Positions 42,083-45,745 of a stretch of DNA of 45,745 nt are shown here, one piece after another. Numbering within the stretch: position 1 is the stretch's first letter; every line of letters begins with the position of its first letter. Source of the stretch: Bacillota bacterium (GTDB lineage Bacteria > Bacillota > UBA4882 > UBA8346). The notes below the pieces were generated by a model. The model ran no database searches, was not told the DNA's origin, and saw nothing but the letters and a program-made list of their open reading frames with translations. The stretch spans positions 1-45,745 of the forward strand of contig JAAYHS010000141.1 of the NCBI GenBank assembly GCA_012735315.1, given 5' to 3'. The position numbers and the translations under genes were made by a program.

Positions 42083-44308
42083 TTACCCGCTGATTCCGGC
42101 AAGAGATTTGAGCAAACTTCGGGCCGCCTTCTGGGACTCCACGTAATAATGGGCCTTGGTAAAGGCGGTGAATCCCACCTTTATGCTCCACGCCTGTTCC
42201 GGTAAAACGGCGAATATGTCTTCGTCGGTCCAGTCATCGCCCATTCCCAAAATAAAATCCCACTCTTCCTTCTCCAACCAATGAACCGACGCCTTTCCCT
42301 TATTGATATCCACCGGTTTAACTTCAACCACCTTGTTTCCCAATAAAACCTGAAGCCCGGTAGAATTCAAAAAAACGCGGATGGCATCCATTAATTCCTT
42401 GGCGCGCAGCGAACCTAACTCCGGTTCCGATTTACGATAATGCCAAACTAGGGAAAAAGACTTTTCTTCGATAAACGCGCCCGGGGTTCGTTCGGCGAAC
42501 ACCTCAAAAACCGGGTAAATATTGGATTTCCAATCCTCCGGATTCCCTTTTTGGGTCGACTCCCAATCCGGATAATCCCGTTCTTTAATCCAGATTCCAT
42601 GTTCGGCTACAAGATCAACCTCTATTCCGGCCAGCCATTCCGAAAGCGAACCCCGATCGCGGCCGCTGATAACCACCACCCGGTTTTTCGGATCACCGGC
42701 CAGATTTTTGAGCGATTCAATTAACTCTTGGTCCGGTTTAGCTTGTTCCGGCTTTTTTTTGAAAGAGACCAAGGTGCCGTCATAATCCAATAATAATAAT
42801 CTGCGGTTCGCTTGCTGATAATCAGTGAATAACCTTTGTTTCAAGCGACCGGCCAATAAGCGCTGCTGATTCTTTTCCTGATTTTCCTTGGTATTGACCA
42901 ACTGCTCCACAAAATCATCGGCCCAACGGAAAACGTTATATCGTTTAATCCGTTTTTGCATCAACTTTAAAGCGGCTTTTTTATCCTCCTCGGGCATGGT
43001 TAACCCTTGATAAATCGCCTCGGCCATACTATTGACGTTATTCGGGTTAACGATAATCGCCTCTCCCAGCTCCGCGGCAGAACCGGCGGTTTCGCTTAAA
43101 ACCAATACTCCGTTTTTATGCTGCCCCTGACAGGCCAGGTACTCTTTGGAAACAAGATTCATACCGTCACGAACCGGAGTCACCAACGCCAAATCGGCGG
43201 ATGAATAAAGACCGATCAAGGTGGTAAAAGGAACCGAACGGTACATGTAAAGAATCGGCGACCATCCCGGAGTCCCGAAACGGCCGTTAATCTTGCCGAC
43301 CAATTCGTCTACTTCTTTTTTTAACATCCGATATTGCTGTATCTTATCCCGGGAAGGAACACAGAGCATTATATAAGTAACTTTGCCATGCCAATCGGGG
43401 TGATTCTCCAAAAACAATTCAAACGCTTGGAGCCGCTCCGGTATTCCCTTGGTAAAATCGAGCCGGTCGACGGAGAGGATAATTTTATTCTCCTTCATGG
43501 TCTTCATCAGATTATCATTTTCCGCGTTAACCTCTTCGGAAGCGACCCCCGCAATAAATCTCGCGGCGTCGATGCCCATTGGAAAAGTATCAACCTTTAC
43601 CACTCGGTCGCCGGCCACGATCTGGCCGTAATTTTGTTCTTTTCCAAGAATCCGCAAAATACAACTGAGAAAATGCCGACTGTAATCATAGGTATGGAAA
43701 CCGATTAGATCCGCTCCCAAAACGCCGTTCAAAATCTCGTTCCGCCACGGAAGATAGCGGAAGACCTCCATCGATGGGAAAGGAATATGTAAGAAAAATC
43801 CGATGGTTGCTTCGGGGATCTCTTTCCGGATCATTTCCGGTAATAACATTAATTGATAGTCGTGGACCCAAATGATATCATCCGGTTTCACCGTTTCCAA
43901 CAGCGCCTTGCAAAACTTGGAGTTAACGCTTTGATAATACTCCCATTCCGAATGGTCATAAGAACACCTGGTTGTAAAATAATGAAACAAAGGCCACAAG
44001 GTATTATTACTGAATCCGTTGTAATATTTTTTGATTTCGATGTTGGAAAGATAGACCGGATAACAGTTAAACTCGTTCAATAATCTGTTTTTCAAGATAT
44101 TTTTCTCTTTATCGGTAGTCGGATTATAACCGGGCCAACCGATCCAAAGACCCTCATTCTCCTGGTGATAAGAAGCCAACCCGGTGGCTAAACCGCCCGC
44201 GCTGGGATTGATCTGAATTTTCCCGTTTTCCTTGAAAATGCTAACCGGCAGCCGGTTGGAGATAATCACAACCCTCCGGCCGCGCAACTTTTTGGCTTTA
44301 TCCGTCAT
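42083..44308 (-). CDS. Bifunctional trehalose-6-phosphate synthase/phosphatase
   Basis: A 741-residue fusion. The N-terminal GT20 synthase domain (about 8-470) begins VVIISNRLPV, has SAGGLATGL, IWVHDYQLMLLPEMIR, IDRLDFTKG-type SVDRLDFTKGIPERLQAF and VTPVRDGMNLVSKEY. The C-terminal HAD phosphatase (about 500-741) has LLLDYDGTLVSF, VISGRDRGSL and GDDWTDEDIF. The first makes trehalose-6-phosphate from UDP- or GDP-glucose and glucose-6-phosphate; the second removes the phosphate. The product protects against drying, heat and osmotic stress. ATG 44308 follows AGGGGG by eight bases. It is convergent with the exonuclease gene, 13 bases apart. Confidence 0.95.
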   Translation of the reverse strand: MTDKAKKLRGRRVVIISNRLPVSIFKENGKIQINPSAGGLATGLASYHQENEGLWIGWPGYNPTTDKEKNILKNRLLNEFNCYPVYLSNIEIKKYYNGFSNNTLWPLFHYFTTRCSYDHSEWEYYQSVNSKFCKALLETVKPDDIIWVHDYQLMLLPEMIRKEIPEATIGFFLHIPFPSMEVFRYLPWRNEILNGVLGADLIGFHTYDYSRHFLSCILRILGKEQNYGQIVAGDRVVKVDTFPMGIDAARFIAGVASEEVNAENDNLMKTMKENKIILSVDRLDFTKGIPERLQAFELFLENHPDWHGKVTYIMLCVPSRDKIQQYRMLKKEVDELVGKINGRFGTPGWSPILYMYRSVPFTTLIGLYSSADLALVTPVRDGMNLVSKEYLACQGQHKNGVLVLSETAGSAAELGEAIIVNPNNVNSMAEAIYQGLTMPEEDKKAALKLMQKRIKRYNVFRWADDFVEQLVNTKENQEKNQQRLLAGRLKQRLFTDYQQANRRLLLLDYDGTLVSFKKKPEQAKPDQELIESLKNLAGDPKNRVVVISGRDRGSLSEWLAGIEVDLVAEHGIWIKERDYPDWESTQKGNPEDWKSNIYPVFEVFAERTPGAFIEEKSFSLVWHYRKSEPELGSLRAKELMDAIRVFLNSTGLQVLLGNKVVEVKPVDINKGKASVHWLEKEEWDFILGMGDDWTDEDIFAVLPEQAWSIKVGFTAFTKAHYYVESQKAARSLLKSLAGISG

Positions 44309-44390
44309 TACCAACACCCCCTTTTCTTTGTTTCTCCACTCTTTCCCATGACACCTTTTCCAATAAGTAGTTTTTTAATTTTTCGGTGAA

Positions 44391-44438
44391 GTCAAAAGTA
44401 AAAGTGGAATGTCAAAAGTTAAAAGTAGAAAAAGTCTA
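44391..44438. repeat. A-rich heptad-phased repeat
   Basis: GTCAAAA recurs at 44391 and 44411; from 44411 the units GTCAAAA, GTTAAAA, GTAGAAA, AAGTCTA run in seven-base phase. It lies in the 180-base spacer between the flavoprotein and trehalose genes. No promoter was recognised there. Confidence 0.35.
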
Positions 44439-44488
44439 AAACAAAGGATGTCAGTTAATGATCAATACCTTTTAATATCACCATTCTT

Positions 44489-45421
44489 TCAAACATTAAC
44501 CAATGTTTTCAGCGACTCCCGCTGCAACAGGTACTCCCAGGCGTTAATGGCCGCTTTGGCGCCCTCGCCGGCGGCGATAATAATTTGTTTTTCCGGAATC
44601 GTCGTGGCGTCGCCGGCCGCAAACAAACCCGGTATGTTGGTCTTGCATTCACAATCGATTTTAATCTCGCCTTTTTCAGTCTTTTCAACCAAGCCCTCGA
44701 GAAACTCGGTATTCGGGTCTAAACCGATCTCAATAAATACTCCCTGGACCGGTATTTCGAACCGATTTTTGTCTTCCAACCGCTCCACGGCTATCCGCTC
44801 CACCAACTTAGACCCTTTTATCTCAACCACGCTATGCTTCAAGTATTGTTTTAACTTGGAAATACCGGATAACCTTTTAATTAAGACAGCATCAGCCGTT
44901 AGTTCGGTTAAGGAGATCAAGTGAATCTCCGAAGCATAGATGTTCAGATCAAATACGGCTTTCAAAGCCGAATTTCCCCCGCCTACCACCGCCACCGGAA
45001 CATTTCGGAAAAGCGGCCCGTCGCAAGTGGAACAATAACTCACTCCTTTATTACGAAACTCGTTTTCGCCAGTGACATTTAAAGTCCGAGGCCGTTTACC
45101 GACAGCTACGATTACTGTTCGAGCCAAATACTCCTCTCCGTCAACGGTTTCAACGGTAAAAAATTCCCCATCTCTCCGGATCGACCGGACCTCGGTCTGT
45201 TTCTCCTCCAGTTGGTGTTCTTTAACCTGAGCCTGAAACCGATCCATTAGCGCCCGGCCGTTGATCTCCGTAAAACCCATATAGTTTTCAATATCCGAGG
45301 TCCAATTTACTTGTCCGCCGAAATCTTTGCTAAAAATCGCCGCCTTCAACCCTTTACGCGCAGCGAATACAGCGGCGGTCATCCCGGCCGGACCCGCCCC
45401 GATAATTATCACGTCGTACAT
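44489..45421 (-). CDS. Thioredoxin reductase/AhpF-like flavoprotein
   Basis: A 310-residue FAD/NAD(P)-dependent oxidoreductase. The FAD-binding motif is IIGAGPAGMTAA (residues 7-18), the redox-active disulfide is Cys130-Ser-Thr-Cys133 in SYCSTCDGP, the NAD(P) motif is VVGGGNSALKA, and FAAGDATTIPEKQIIIAAGEG closes the FAD site. FGGQV near residue 35 and GPLF after the CxxC are closer to the C-terminal part of AhpF than to classic TrxB. It would reduce thioredoxin, glutaredoxin-like or peroxiredoxin partners; no thioredoxin or AhpC gene is in the window. ATG 45421 is nine bases after AGCAGG; an ATG three codons earlier abuts it. Confidence 0.9.
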   Translation of the reverse strand: MYDVIIIGAGPAGMTAAVFAARKGLKAAIFSKDFGGQVNWTSDIENYMGFTEINGRALMDRFQAQVKEHQLEEKQTEVRSIRRDGEFFTVETVDGEEYLARTVIVAVGKRPRTLNVTGENEFRNKGVSYCSTCDGPLFRNVPVAVVGGGNSALKAVFDLNIYASEIHLISLTELTADAVLIKRLSGISKLKQYLKHSVVEIKGSKLVERIAVERLEDKNRFEIPVQGVFIEIGLDPNTEFLEGLVEKTEKGEIKIDCECKTNIPGLFAAGDATTIPEKQIIIAAGEGAKAAINAWEYLLQRESLKTLVNV

Positions 45422-45470
45422 TTGATTCATCCTGCTCTATTGGCTATTTTTACAGACTCAATGATGTTTC

Positions 45471-45515
45471 GTTCCGCGCTCAATCTCGTTCCGCGTTCCG
45501 CGTTCAACGTTCCGC
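45471..45515. repeat. GTTCCGC heptad repeat
   Basis: GTTCCGC, GCTCAAT, a three-base insert, then GTTCCGC, GTTCCGC, GTTCAAC, GTTCCGC in strict seven-base phase. The reverse complement of the unit is GCGGAAC, close to the CCGGAAC unit further right, so the two arrays face each other. Confidence 0.75.
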
Positions 45516-45638
45516 GTTTTTACCGCTTTGTCAATGAAGTAATCCCAAGCGTAAGTCTTAAAACCAGAAATTCGGGATAGGCTTGAAACCATAGATTATA
45601 ACCACAACAATAGACTTGGATCTATGGATCCAAAACTT

Positions 45639-45745
45639 AACTCGGAACTCGGAACCCGGAACGATAGACTCGGAACCCTAGGCCATAGACCAAACCCGGA
45701 ACCCGGAACCCGGAACGATAGACTCGGAACCCTAGGCCATAGACC
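45639..45745. repeat. CCGGAAC heptad array with a duplicated 41-base block
   Basis: Units CCGGAAC, GATAGAC, TCGGAAC, CCTAGGC and CATAGAC run in seven-base phase. A 41-base block occurs exactly at 45651-45691 and 45705-45745, period 54 bases. The array continues past the window edge. With the GTTCCGC array it fills most of the 45422-45745 spacer; 45516-45638 shows nothing clear. Confidence 0.8.

Noticed and set aside
45639-45745. CRISPR array
   Set aside because: The units are seven bases long with no unique spacers, and no cas genes are present.
1-45745. tRNA and rRNA genes, insertion sequences, prophage genes
   Set aside because: No T-loop consensus, rRNA core, transposase or phage gene was recognised on either strand; a covariance scan would be decisive for small RNAs.

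Overview
The window reads as chromosome of a spore-forming Bacillota with two membranes (a diderm). Diderm evidence is a long minus-strand block for lipid A synthesis and lipopolysaccharide export (lpxC, fabZ, lpxA, lpxI, lptC, an OstA/LptA-like gene, lptB, an LptF/G permease, a partial OstA-domain gene) plus an SLH-domain protein with a beta-rich, Phe-terminated C-terminus like the OmpM porins of Negativicutes. Bacillota evidence is an IreB-family protein, two DUF3794 coat-type proteins (one SipL-like), a YlbJ-like protein, a YaaH/SleL-like protein with a sigma-K-like promoter, and a perfect Bacillus-type SOS box before dinB. The exact lineage cannot be fixed from sequence alone.

Layout. 1-11005 (-): envelope block. 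lpxC has a perfect TTGACA-N17-TATAAT promoter; fabZ, lpxA, lpxI, lptC, OstA/LptA, lptB, lptF/G, DUF3084, a YqgF-like nuclease, the SLH/OMP protein, a repeat protein and a partial OstA protein follow. lpxB is not present. 11113-14518 (-): an ABC ATPase beside an unusual 842-residue permease-like protein with a very large outside domain. 14731-18812 (-): spore-coat type genes. 19060-20670 (+): citramalate synthase. 20813-23754: a ZIP metal transporter, a DUF606 protein, then ireB-murA. 23925-25957 (-): a short FtsH-like protease and a translationally coupled membrane partner. 26253-30400 (-): an orphan sulfonate/nitrate-type binding protein, HD-GYP, CheX-like and L,D-transpeptidase genes. 30957-32177 (-): dinB. 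32359-39610 (+): a sugar locus with a LacI regulator, an (alpha/alpha)6 glycosidase-like protein, a binding protein, two permeases and a degenerate response regulator. 39780-45421: YlbJ, a DEDDh exonuclease, a fused trehalose-phosphate synthase/phosphatase and a thioredoxin reductase-like flavoprotein. The last 315 bases are short repeats.

How the parts connect. The first 11 kb would make lipid A and move lipopolysaccharide to the outer membrane. ireB directly precedes murA; IreB/ReoM proteins control MurA stability in other Bacillota, and this MurA carries Asp where most carry the fosfomycin-reactive Cys. The LacI locus has three matching operator-like palindromes, one inside the glycosidase gene. 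Several intergenic spacers carry degenerate repeats in seven-base phase, each with its own consensus. I see no tRNA, rRNA, CRISPR array, prophage or insertion sequence. The strongest candidates for something undescribed are the 842-residue ABC protein, the short FtsH with its partner, and the heptad-repeat spacers.
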